The notes under the pieces were generated by a model. It searched no databases. It saw nothing but the letters and a program-made list of their open reading frames with translations, and was not told the DNA's origin. A stretch of 64,000 nucleotides of DNA from Neurospora tetrasperma FGSC 2508. Taxonomy: Eukaryota; Ascomycota; Sordariomycetes; Sordariales; Sordariaceae. The stretch is taken from positions 962,509 to 1,026,508 of the forward strand of contig NW_009799102.1 in assembly GCF_000213175.1 (NCBI RefSeq), written 5' to 3'. Position numbers and translations under genes: made by a program. How positions within the stretch are numbered: position 1 is the stretch's first letter; every line of letters starts with the position of its first letter. Shown here one piece after another: positions 23,291 through 33,988 of the stretch.

Positions 23291-24694
23291 ATGGAAGAGT
23301 CAAAGAGACAGCCACAACCAGCAGTCCCAGCCGCGTCTACATTATCATCATCATCATCACCACCATCAAAACTAGCACCACCTCAGGAGCAAGAGCAACA
23401 GCCTGCGGGCGACGATACAGCCAAGTCCAAAGGCAAAGGTGGAGGAAAAGGCAACAACGACAACACTGAAAATAACCAAAACAAGAAACCCAACAAAATG
23501 CCACCGAAACCACCCCCAACCCACTTCCTCTGCATCCCCCTCGTCACCACGGCCTCCCGGCCCCATCTCACACGCAGCCTAGCCGCCTTCAGGGAGGAAG
23601 TGACGGCGCCCAACCCTTCCAGCGCATACGGAGCGCTGCCGGTGCCCGAGCAAGCCATCAGGCCTGTGGGAACTGTGCATTTGACGTTGGGGGTTATGAG
23701 TTTTTTGGAGCCCAAGGTTGGGAAACCGGCTAGACAGAGACAGGGGCAGGGGCAGCAACCTCAAGGAGGAGGAGGAGAAGCTGGTGGCGGGATGGGGGGT
23801 AGTGGAATGGGGGAAAGAAACGGGCCGCAAAAAGATTGCGGGAGTAGGAACAGGAGCAGAAGTAGGAGTGGCGGTGATGAGGAACAGCCGGAACCAAGTG
23901 GAAGTGGAAAAAGTGAAAGTTTGAGTGGCTTGAGGAAGTTGGAGGAGGCCAAGGCTTTGCTGAAGAGCTTGAAGCTGAAAGAGATTTGGCAAGGGGTATT
24001 GAGGGAGTCACAGACGCAGGCGACAGCGGTGCCTGTGCCGCGGGATGTTGAAAACGGTAATGGTGGTGGTGCGCCTATTGCTATTGGGACGGCAGAAGTT
24101 CCAGACGAGGGGCTGGAGGCCGGGATGGGGACGGTTGTTAGGGACGTCCAACCTCGATCTCTGTCTGAAACGGAGATGAAGGAGGAGGAACATCCGAAGA
24201 TCACGTTAAGGGGTCTTCACTCGATGCAATCGCCTTCCAAGGCAGCGGTACTCTACGCCCCGCCTGTTGACCCACTAGGCCACCTCCAGCGCTTTTGCGA
24301 GGAAGTTAAAGCCGAGTTCGTCCAGAGGGGGTTAATGGTGGAGGAAGGCGGGAGACCGCTTTTGTTGCATGCTACGGTGGTTAATACGATTTACGTCAAG
24401 GGGCGGGATCAACAGCAAGCAGCGGGCAACAGAGGAGGAAAGAAGGGAGGCCATGGCCACCATGGTCATCATGGTCACCACGGTCACCACGGTCATAGAA
24501 GAGGAGGGGGAAACAAAAGGGAAAGACTGACGATAGACGCGAGGGAGATTCTGGAGAGGTATGAGGAGTATACATGGATGGAGGGCGTCAAGGTGGAAAA
24601 GGTGGCTATTTGCAAGATGGGGGCGAAGAAGGAGATGGTTGATGGGGTGGTGGTTGACGAGGCTTATGAGGTTGAGGAGGAGATCGAGTTTTGA
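23291..24694 (+). CDS. 2H phosphoesterase-like protein (AKAP7/ASCC1 2'-5' ligase-like domain)
   Basis: A single exon of 467 residues starts at an ATG in CAAAATGG. A Ser/Pro/Gln- and Lys/Gly-rich N-terminus of about 70 residues precedes a domain beginning PTHFLCIPL, the typical opening of the AKAP7 nuclear-localisation-domain/2H family. Two H-x-T motifs, HLT (130-132, in VGTVHLTLGVM) and HAT (360-362, in LLLHATVVNTIY), are the expected catalytic pair. Relatives act on 2'-5' or cyclic phosphate ends of RNA, and ASCC1 works in alkylation-damage repair; which applies here cannot be told. About 230 residues separate the motifs, more than usual, because of two low-complexity insertions. A His-Gly tract (about 387-403) follows the second motif. 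No introns are visible. Location is probably nuclear or cytosolic. Confidence 0.85.
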   Translation: MEESKRQPQPAVPAASTLSSSSSPPSKLAPPQEQEQQPAGDDTAKSKGKGGGKGNNDNTENNQNKKPNKMPPKPPPTHFLCIPLVTTASRPHLTRSLAAFREEVTAPNPSSAYGALPVPEQAIRPVGTVHLTLGVMSFLEPKVGKPARQRQGQGQQPQGGGGEAGGGMGGSGMGERNGPQKDCGSRNRSRSRSGGDEEQPEPSGSGKSESLSGLRKLEEAKALLKSLKLKEIWQGVLRESQTQATAVPVPRDVENGNGGGAPIAIGTAEVPDEGLEAGMGTVVRDVQPRSLSETEMKEEEHPKITLRGLHSMQSPSKAAVLYAPPVDPLGHLQRFCEEVKAEFVQRGLMVEEGGRPLLLHATVVNTIYVKGRDQQQAAGNRGGKKGGHGHHGHHGHHGHHGHRRGGGNKRERLTIDAREILERYEEYTWMEGVKVEKVAICKMGAKKEMVDGVVVDEAYEVEEEIEF

Positions 24695-25637
24695 AAACAT
24701 CGGGCTTTAGAGATTGATGAACCACAATTATATACTAGTCAAAAGAAAGAGATGTACTGGCAATCGGTATTCCTCGATCCAGTCCGACAAAGGCCCGAGG
24801 GATCCACGAGCCACGCTAACTCGTCTTGTGCGAGAGAGACGGATGGAATGAAGCGAAAAAGATGTAGCCGTAGATCTCCCGTTAGGCTATCGTACTTACA
24901 TGTACACTACGTATCGTGCTTGGGCTCTTCTTCCCACGGTTGTATCTACTGTGTGTAAGCTCCGAAGCTGTACATTGTACGTACAAGTACATACATACAT
25001 ACACTACACTACATGTTCGGCCTGAGGAGAGGGGCAGAGGGGCTTCCATGGGTCAACCCCTGAATGCCATGTTTTGTTCAACGGAGCTGCCCGCCGAACG
25101 TTGCTGAAGGCACAGCAACGAATAGACCATGATCCCTGTCAGGTCCTGTCCCATTCATTGAAGGGCCCCGCTTTTTTGGAAGGAGTGCCGAAGCCGTAAA
25201 GTGGCAGGCAGGATTGACAGGGGTTAGAGGACCACGGGACTTGTTAACGGCAGGCGTGAACCGTTGACGCAGAGCTGAAGCTAACCGAACCAGCTGATGA
25301 ACAGAACTCTTCTGGTGGGAAAGAGTGACTTGACGTTATGAATTGATTGTTTAGGAGGGGCAGGCACAAGGAAGGCTGCTATACTGGGATTCAGGCCGCT
25401 GAGTGCGATATTTGGACCTCGGCTCTCTAGGCAACAACAATCGCCCACATTGGCCTCAACAGCAAACGCGACTACGACGACGACAAAAACAATAACATCT
25501 TACAACGAGACATTGCAGATCAGCATGTCGCGTAACGAGCAAAGCAAAAGTCAGAGCGCGTTCTTTTTTGTTTCCGCGTTACGGTAATTACTCGAGCGTG
25601 TCTCTGTCCACACAAAGTTACTGTGTACACCATCAAG
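24695..25637. other. Spacer 2H phosphoesterase gene to coiled-coil gene
   Basis: It contains the 3' flank, a GTAC/CATA-rich patch near 24955-25010, and a promoter/leader region with an ACGACGACGACAAAAACAATAAC-like A/C-rich leader near 25465-25505. A short inverted pair CCCTGTCA/TGACAGGG lies near 25134 and 25217. No gene is seen. Confidence 0.5.
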
Positions 25638-27193
25638 ATGCCTCGCAAGACTCTGGGAACCCCGGAGAAACACCGCGTTTCTTCAGAAAGTCCTCGCAGT
25701 CCTTCCTTCATGCGCAGTCTACGGAATGCCGGCTCTCCGTCAACATCGCCGTCAAGAAACGCTACTCGTAGTCCACGACCGGGTAGCTTGGCTCAAGCCA
25801 TAGCTCCGCCGGCGCGAGCATCACTGTCTCCTTGTCCTTCTCCCGATGCCCTCGGTAGTAACACAAGCACGCCGCGCGGGACTAGATTCATGGTTACGGA
25901 GGGAGGTACCACTACGGATACAAACACAACTACAGCTACAACAGACCCCTCCAGCTCCAGTTCAAGCATGAGAACCTCGCCCTCGCCTATACCCGCACCA
26001 AGATCAACAACACCTACACCCACAACAACCGAAGACCTCCTCAAGCAAAAAGACGACCGCATAGCCCACCTCGAGCTCTCGTACCAACGGACCCTCGACG
26101 CTCTCACCAACGCCTCCTCCTCACTCTCCTCCTTCTCCTCGCTGACATCCACCACCGCCCACGAGCTACGCCTTCTACGGCTGGAAGCCGACGCCCTCCG
26201 CGCCGAGCGCGACGAGCTCCGCTCTGACTGGAACGCCGCTCAGCAGAGCTTACGCGAGCGTGAGAACGAGATCCGCGACCTGCGACGGCAGATGCGCGGG
26301 CTGAAGGAGTGGGTGAGCAATAGCACGCGGGCGGAAGCGACAGGGGCGGCGCAGCAGGTTAGTGATGAGGTGCTTGGGGCCGCCATGGCGAAGCTTGGAA
26401 ATGAGTTGCAAAATTGGGTCTTGGTGAATTTCAGGAGGGCCAAGGTCAAGACTGAAGGGTTGGAAGGGGGGCGGATGGAGGAGTTGGAGAAGGTGGTGCC
26501 CATGTTTGAGGAGATATTAGGGATGGGTGGCAAGATACACTTGATACAGAGTGTGGTGTCGAGGTTGTTGGTAGAGATGGTATTTCGGGCTTATTTTGTT
26601 GGGTTGACCGGAGAGCAGGAGCGAGTGGTTAGGGAGGCAGAGGGGATGCTTGGGGCTATCGGTATGGTACATTACATGCACCCTTGGAGATGGGATTGAA
26701 ACTGACCTCTTTGGCTTACCCAGTGTCAACACCCGAGTCTATCAACCAGTGGCGCGCCTTGACTCTTTCCACCCTGAAACGGGAAGCCGACCAGAAGCTA
26801 CAAGCCGAGACAGCCGCCATTATCGACGCCTTCGTCAACAAAACCAATAATCTACTAGATGACATCACGCAAGTCGATACCAAAGCTATTGAGGCACGGA
26901 ATCAGGGGCTGAGACATCTTGTCAACGGTGCGATCGACATGTCACGGCTTCTCGTCGTCCAGAAAGCCATATTCAAGGTCAACATGCCTGAAATCCTGCC
27001 ACATCAACGAGTGCTTTTCGATGCAGCCACGATGGAAGACATCGGTGGCGAAGACGAGGAGAGCTTGTCGGATAGGGAAATTTGCTGCGTCACGTTTCCA
27101 GGAATCATCAAACAGGGCGACGAAAGCGGTGGGCAGCTCCAATGGACCAATGTCATCGCCAAAGCCAGGGTGCTTTGCAGTCCGGAAGAGTGA
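25638..27193 (+). CDS. Coiled-coil protein of unknown function
   Basis: Two exons, 25638-26661 and 26724-27193, encode 497 residues. The 62-nt intron has donor GTATGG, branch CTGAC and acceptor ACCCAG; phases agree and give LGAIVSTPESINQW. I do not recognise the family. The N-terminal 135 residues are Ser/Thr/Pro-rich with many SP sites (SSESPRSPSF, SRNATRSPRP), suggesting a disordered, phosphorylatable region. A heptad-like coiled coil runs from about 140 to 230 (QKDDRIAHLELSYQRTL ... ENEIRDLRRQMRGLKEW). The C-terminal half is a folded-looking helical domain with a conserved-looking NELQNWVLVNFRRAK segment and ends in ICCVTFPGIIKQGDE. No transmembrane segment or signal peptide is seen. The start chosen (ATGCCTCGC, after CATCAAG) is the first ATG of the frame; the longer frame upstream begins without one. 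Confidence 0.82.
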
Positions 27194-30100
27194 AGCAATG
27201 CTTGAACGACCGATTCGATAATTTCACACGATTTTCTTGTCTGCCGCTTCGTGGTTGACGAGCTTGCGGTCCCAGATGAAACGAGCTAAAGTTCGCGAAC
27301 CAATCCGGCATCAAGATCAACAGATTAACAACTCCTGCTCGGTGCGATTACTGGCCGTGGTATAATGTTCTTCATATGTCGATTATTGGTTCTGGAAGGG
27401 ACGTTGTGCAGGAGTTATTCCCGCGGCCCGGAACGAAGCGGTTACCAACCAATTCGGCACGTTGATGAGTTGATGCCCAACGTACCGAAGCCGACAGCCT
27501 AACTACATGGGGAAGAAATGCAAGCCCCGCGCCGTGGCGATAGTTTTCGTGTTGGGCACGAGCCGGCTATCTGGGGAAGAACCTCGCATCTCTTGGAGCT
27601 CGGAGAGATTCACGTCACACCTCAATCAGCTCCCTCTCAACTCAAGGCCATGTGGACGTCTCGCCCCCCAGAAGACGTGTCAGGTTACGCAGCGACTATC
27701 CCCACCGAAAACACATCTGACGGAAGTCCCAGAGATGAGGAACGCCATAAGTCTGTGAGATGTTCCTCTTCTCCGTAAACATCTGCCACTCAAGGACAGC
27801 AATAGCACCGCGTGTCCATCCGCATGAACATGGATTGAAGAGACGCAGGAGACATCTTCCACGCATGAAGAGGAGAACTATGATAACTGACGCACCAACC
27901 ATCATTTTGTCAGAAGATGGGACTTATCAGCTTCATCATTTGATTTGGGCTAGCAGAGCCTCAATATCCATTTTTTCGCACAAGCAAATGCCCCTTAAGG
28001 CTAGCAACTGACATGGTTGGTGATGCAAAAGCCAGATGGTGGTTACTGATTATCACCAGGGGATCGCCATTTCGGCGTCGTGACATGCAATCCAGCTCTT
28101 CCGGGAAGCCCACGTCTTCCGAGTCCTTTGCGGTCTTCTTGGCATGACTACATACCATTCCGCTTTGCCCATTTCCCATCCATCCTTTTGTCTCTCTGCA
28201 TCTCCGGGAGCTGACCCGGAGATGATCCCGTCCCCCACCGTTCACTTCTACTTGCCGAAAGCAGAAGAGGGTGGTCAGAATGGTATCGGAATAGGTTCTT
28301 CTTCGCAGTTCATGTGAAGGATATTCCTACGATGAAACCTTCTTCACCGGGTGAGCTGTTGACCTACACAAATGGATACCAAGCAAGGTTGTGAAGGATC
28401 GACTAAAGAGATGGCTGGGTTTCAACCTTTCCGCATATGCGACGTTTCTCGATATGCATTATCCATCTTATCTTGGGATTGACCGATGCCAAACAAAGTG
28501 GTCATGAGGAATCCGCAACACCGAGCCATGGGTCATAAGCACATCTATGCGAGTCGAAGATGCAAGCACTTAGAATCTCCTGGCGACGATGCTTACCCAA
28601 CGCACTGGATAGCTTCGCGATTGGATTGACAAACTATCTTCACATGTTGGCTTTTTCTATGCTCAACACGGATTGGCTGGTAAAGCCGGATATGCAAGCC
28701 GACTGAAAGGTGCCACGTAGATATCTGTACGTGCTCCAGACGCAAAGGCGTGATCTCTTGTCGCATATGTCTGGCTTCCTCTGGGGATAGGGGTTCTTGA
28801 ACCCATCGCAGAACATTCTATATAGAGGTTCACGACGTAGGTACGCTGCTACGTGTTCCACGATCCGAAGATGCGGCAGAGACAACAACGAGGGGGACAA
28901 GGGAAGGGAAGATACCCTGCCGAGCAAATGTTAACATCACTCATGGAATCCAATTGAATGGTCAACCAAACGAAAACGCAACAAAGGGGTTTCACACCCG
29001 CGTGGAGTTATGGGTACTTTGGATATGGCTGATAGGAGCTCCTTGATTTCACAATGTGAAATCAATATTCGGCAACTGTCTCCATCCCGTCGGTTATGCT
29101 ACGCTGCTGCAGACATCCACTCAGTTCCTCGAACGAACGGGTCTGAACCTGCAGACTATTGTATGCTGCACTACCGCATTGCTTTTTCCAAAACCTGCAT
29201 ATCGTATGAAGCAGCAACGAAAGCCACATCATCTCAAGCCACCTCACCAAACATTCTTTTTTCTCCCCCTTGTTCGGCGTCCACTGCAGGTTCTCCGCAC
29301 ACCCACCATGTATCCCGTTCATTGACTAAGAAAAAGGCGAACAGGTGCTGTGTTGCAGAGCAGGTTGGGAGAAAGTCTTACAGGCTTTCATTTGGGTCGC
29401 ATGCCGTCTCCGAGAAAGAGGGAGTAGGAGACGCATCGGCATCGCAAATCTTTTTCTCGCCGCGTTTCCATTCCGGGTATATGAAGGCCGGTTGATTAAA
29501 CCTGGATAACCTTACTGTGTGCTCTTGGCAACTGTAACCCAATCTTCCTCCTGTCCTGTCTGTCGTCAGAGATGAGATGGAAAAGAAAGGGTATAACCGG
29601 CAAAGTCAAATGCGGATAACACGCCCGTCTGGCTGGCGCTGGCACGACATCACGTTTCATCGTGAAGTTGATCATTCCGCTCGAATGGAATCGCCCATCT
29701 GAGGTACACATGTTTGTCGCCAGTCAAGTGTTTGGTTTGATCATGGTTGCTGGGTAGGCATCCTGGAGAAAAAAAAAAGAAAAAAAAAGAGGTACACTAG
29801 AGAGCTAGTGCCAGGGGTACATCCGTCCCGAGTACCATTTGCCCCTTTCACCCCTCCTCCCGAAACTTATATTCCACTAGACAAAAGATGTGTTGTCTCT
29901 CTTCAAGAGGCCAGAAAACGCGCGAAACAACCGGGAAACCAACCAGCTCCCAAGATTTCAGTCGGGCAAAACGGGAGTCAACTCGACAAGGGGGAAGGAT
30001 GGGGAAAAGGGCGGGGCAACAGCAAAATTTCGATTATCCAACTGGCCGTCCTGATCTAAGGAAGAGAAACAGAGGCCCGACCCGATAGTGATACACCCCA

Positions 30101-31113
30101 CGGACTCGTGGTGGGTGTGTGGGCCGGCGAGGGAAGGGGGAGATATTCGAGTTTGACGTTGTGGACGCGCATTAGGCTCACTTGCCATACGCGGCTTGAG
30201 GAGGTGGTCATATGAGTGCAATCCAGGTAAAAGACGGGAAGTTTTCACATGGGAAACCGGGGAGAGGTGAGGAGACTGAAAGCTCGCGATATAACATCTC
30301 CATCGGCCCAATTTCCTCTTCCTTTTTCCATGGAAGAATGACTATTGCTTTCTCAACTTCCATCTAGGACATAATCCACAACGGACATCAAGTTCCCTTC
30401 GACTTCCAAGCTCCGGAGCTATATATTTCAGCTTCCACCGGCTGCTCAAGTCTTCCCAGAACGTCTCTTCGTCTTTTCGATGACACTTTTTCCTACTCCA
30501 AGATAACATAAACCCCGAATTCTTTTGACTTCCAGCTACTAGCTAGCAGCTCTTTCCTATCTCGATCCCATCAAGTGTCACTTGAAGCTTTCAAGGGCTT
30601 GTGGTACACAACTGCAATTCCCACCTACGGAAACACTCGATTCGCTAATGTAAGTGTTCCCGTTCTCAAGTGAGAACCATGCATATCCCCCCACTCTCTC
30701 TCTCTCGGCAATGGCACCTATACACAGTGCTGGCTACCACGATGGCCTTGTTGTGTACACCCCAAGTACTTGCCCCGACGCCTGTGCCCCAGAACAAGCT
30801 CTTAACATCCCCTCTTCTTTATTGTTTGCCTTTGCATCTCTGTCGAAGATGAGTTCCAGTCGCTCTTCTTCTCCCGGTGTCACCAACTTTGGTTTATCTA
30901 TGAGAGTCCATGTTCTGACTTAACGACAGAGAACAAGTGATATCTTGATAGCCAGTTTCAACGGAACGTTTCACACGGCCTGGTTTCCAGATCTTGAAGG
31001 GACCCCCACGTTGGAGGAAGCAGATCACTTTCTTGCCCTTCCCTTTCCAAGACTTCCCCGCTGCCGCTTGTCCGGCTGACCTTCGTCGCCATCCCACTCT
31101 GGTCAACCCCGCG
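27194..31113. other. Gene-poor spacer upstream of the Cys/His-rich protein gene
   Basis: This 3.9 kb stretch shows only short, overlapping frames without motifs. A poly-A/purine patch lies near 29768-29790. Toward the right end (30.3-31.1 kb) it becomes pyrimidine-rich leader. A good donor (AATGTAAGT, about 30649) and candidate acceptors (CGACAG near 30930; TTTCCAG ending 30990) suggest one or more introns in the 5' UTR of the next gene. Confidence 0.5.
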
Positions 31114-31914
31114 ATGCCTTATCATACCTCAGCAGAGCACATAGAGGACTACTCCAGGAGCTACAGCCCTGGACAGAGAAGACAGTCCTCATATGACAGG
31201 TACTACGATGACGACGACTCGTCCGTCACCGATTCCAATTACACCACATCCACTGCACCCTCAAGACGATCGTCCACGGACCTCACCGTCCCAACTCGCG
31301 CTCCTGACCATTCCCCTTGGGTAGGAATCAACGAGCCCTCCGGCCCCGAGCCAGACTCCCACGAACTATGGTGCGAGTTCTGCGGCATTCTAAACTGCGA
31401 CGAAGAATTTCACATCGGCGAGGAGAACCTCTGGATCGACCACCACCTGCACCACCTGAGCCACCAATTGCCCAGCAGGTTGGTCTGCTGGTTCTGCAAC
31501 GACTACGACTTCACCGTCGACGAGCGCGCCGATAGAACCGAGCGCCAGCAGAACTTCCTCCGACGCATGTGGCACATCCGCGAGCACATCTTTGACGACC
31601 CTCGCCTGACTTGGGAGCGCATGCGTCCGGATTTCTTCATGGCCGCGCACTTGTACCGCCTTGGCAGGATTGGAGATGAGGTGTACGAGGATATCAGGAA
31701 CTACACGGAGCTGCCGCCGCAGTTGAGGATTCCCGGAACGCCGGGGTCGGTGTCATATGATAGGTACCACCAACATGGCCAAAGCCAGAGTCGGCAAAGC
31801 GGACCACTTGGCCCGCTGACTCCGCCGGATAATGATGATGGGTGGTATCGATCGCCACAGGAGTTGGCGCGTCAAGAGCGCAGGAGACGGAGGTCGGAAC
31901 GCCACCGTCCTTGA
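31114..31914 (+). CDS. Cys/His-rich protein of unknown function (putative zinc binding)
   Basis: The CDS encodes 266 residues from the first ATG in frame (GCGATGCC). The upstream extension of this frame has no ATG and crosses a likely acceptor, so 31114 is preferred. The N-terminal 80 residues are Ser/Tyr/Asp-rich and disordered. Residues 85-185 look like a folded domain with paired metal ligands: C87-x2-C90, C95 and H100, then a His-rich stretch (H110-H117), C125-x2-C128, and H154-x3-H158 in RMWHIREHIF. The pattern resembles a fungal family of degenerate C2H2-type domains (CWFC ... F-x2-RM-x2-HIREH), recalled from other Sordariomycete proteins but without a known function. The C-terminus is Gln/Ser/Pro-rich and then basic (QERRRRRSERHRP), which could serve as a nuclear localisation signal. 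Confidence 0.78.
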   Translation: MPYHTSAEHIEDYSRSYSPGQRRQSSYDRYYDDDDSSVTDSNYTTSTAPSRRSSTDLTVPTRAPDHSPWVGINEPSGPEPDSHELWCEFCGILNCDEEFHIGEENLWIDHHLHHLSHQLPSRLVCWFCNDYDFTVDERADRTERQQNFLRRMWHIREHIFDDPRLTWERMRPDFFMAAHLYRLGRIGDEVYEDIRNYTELPPQLRIPGTPGSVSYDRYHQHGQSQSRQSGPLGPLTPPDNDDGWYRSPQELARQERRRRRSERHRP

Positions 31915-33988
31915 AAGGAAGGAACAAAAAAACGGTTCCATGACTCAAAGGAAAGAGAGATGTTACTCTTGACCTCTTCTCTTGCTTTTGGTCGTTGGCC
32001 GTTGTCAGTCAGTCGGTCAGTCGCTCGCTGACTCAGTTGCTCATCCGGTCAATCTTCTTCGGGGCGGTTTTGTCTTTATCTTCGTCTGGGCAGGTCCATC
32101 GTCGAGCCAAAACACGGAGGAAGATTCGTTTGAAAAACTCCGATACCCCTTTCATTCTTCCCTCTCTCTCATCTTCTATTCTTTCGTCCTTGGTTTCGTT
32201 TCGTCGTTCCCCAAGTTCGGATAGGGCCACCGACGTACACGTCATCATGTTCCCTGATTGATTGATGTCTGTCACGGGTGCTGCTTGCATTACACCTGCA
32301 CCTGCGGACGGGGATGCGATGCACGATGCACACATCCGAGCAGCAAGCATGTGGATATCCGACGGGATGGGATATGAAGTATGGATCGGTGGGCTTGGTA
32401 GTTGGCTTTCGGGCTTGTTGCTTTTGAGCTTTGGGCTGTCGTCTTTCTTCCCTGTCTTCCTCTTTTTGCTGTTTCTCGCGTATTGATGATGATGATTATG
32501 ATTGATGACGACTGCTTTCCTTATCTTGTTATTGTCGTGTTTCGCGGCTTGATGGTTTATTATGATTGAGAAAATCGATCGGCTGGCTGAGAGGATTCGT
32601 GACCTCTATCTGTTTCTGTCGAGACTTTTAATACATTTTCTTTTGGATGATGATGACTGATAATGATGATGAAGTTGATGACGGCGGAATTTTTTTGGCT
32701 TTGGCTTTTCGTACTGGTATTGACGGCGGGCGGGTCTTGAGGGATTGTCAACATAGTCGATCGCTCATGAAGCAATCAATTTTCTTTAACTTCACGGTTT
32801 GGGTTCGAGTGATGCGTGAACTTTGTTGTTGGATGCTGAGTGTATCATCCTCATGCCCCGCTGTACAACCGGTGATGCTGGGTAGAACAAGAGGAGTAAG
32901 AAAGAGCGGGCATCACTCATCAGTGAAGAAAAAGGCCGTCGGACAGTGACATCCCACTTGCCAGATCGGACATTAGAGAACTTTAGGCAGACAGGCCGAC
33001 GGGCGGCGGCCGAACCATGTGGTAGGTTGCTCCTTAACTCTTGCGTTGAAGACCATGATGAGGCCAAGTAAACTACCAAGTGGGAATGAATTCGACAGCA
33101 AAGGCTTTTTTATCGCCTTCAAAAGAAAGAAAAGCGAACAAAAAACGAACATTGCACAGAAGCGAACCCAAGTGATGAGGCTCACTCACATGTTTACACC
33201 CCTTACCCACGCCCGCGCACCGTTCGTTATTGTTGGCGGCACTAGTCTGGTTGCCTTGCGGCCGCCTCGTTTCTTTGTTGAAAATATGTACATAGTTGTT
33301 CGCCCATGCCATGCCATGCTACCTCACCGCATCCATCAACAACGAATAGGATGCTTTCTATGATTCCCCTCCGATTTGTTTGATTTGTCCCAAATTTTTT
33401 TTTTTTTTTTTTCATTTTCTTTTTTTTTTCATTTGAGCCTCCTTCCCTGTTTCAATCGGGCAACGGACGGCGGGTCGATCGTGCTGGCAATGCCTCCTTT
33501 TCTTCTGTGCCGTGACTAGTGTTGTAATCCTCTTTGGTGATAGGGGCACGGGAGTGTGGCTGTGCATGCAACGGAAACCTGAGGGTTGGTTACCCGCCCC
33601 ATTCCGCTCACCGAAATTTGTATGTACATGGTGTACGGAGATGATACATAACTGTCCAATGAGCACCAAGTCAAGGGTAGATGTCGGTTGTCGGGTAAAG
33701 TTTTGTAAAAAGGAAGATGAAGTGGCTGTGTGGTGGTGGTGTTGGTGGTGGTTGACATGGTGCGTTAGGGGAGTAACATCTTCTGGAAAGCCTGTCAAGA
33801 ACGAGGAGGGGCAAAGCCTGCCTTGGATTTTGCATATACTCAAGGTCTAAATGGTATCCTTAAAAAAATGAAGAAGATATATAAATACAAAGAAGTTGAA
33901 TTGTAAGTCTTGAGTCATATCGCATAAAGCGTCCATCATTAACATCCCATCCTCCTTGATACTCCAACTCAAACAGAAACAAAACCTA
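31915..33988. other. Convergent 3' spacer
   Basis: This lies between the 3' ends of the Cys/His-rich protein gene (+) and the sugar porter gene (-). It includes GATGAT-rich simple sequence near 32487-32510 and 32646-32675, an 18-T run at 33395-33412 and a second T run just after it. At 2 kb it is long for two 3' UTRs, but no reading frame is convincing. Confidence 0.5.
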
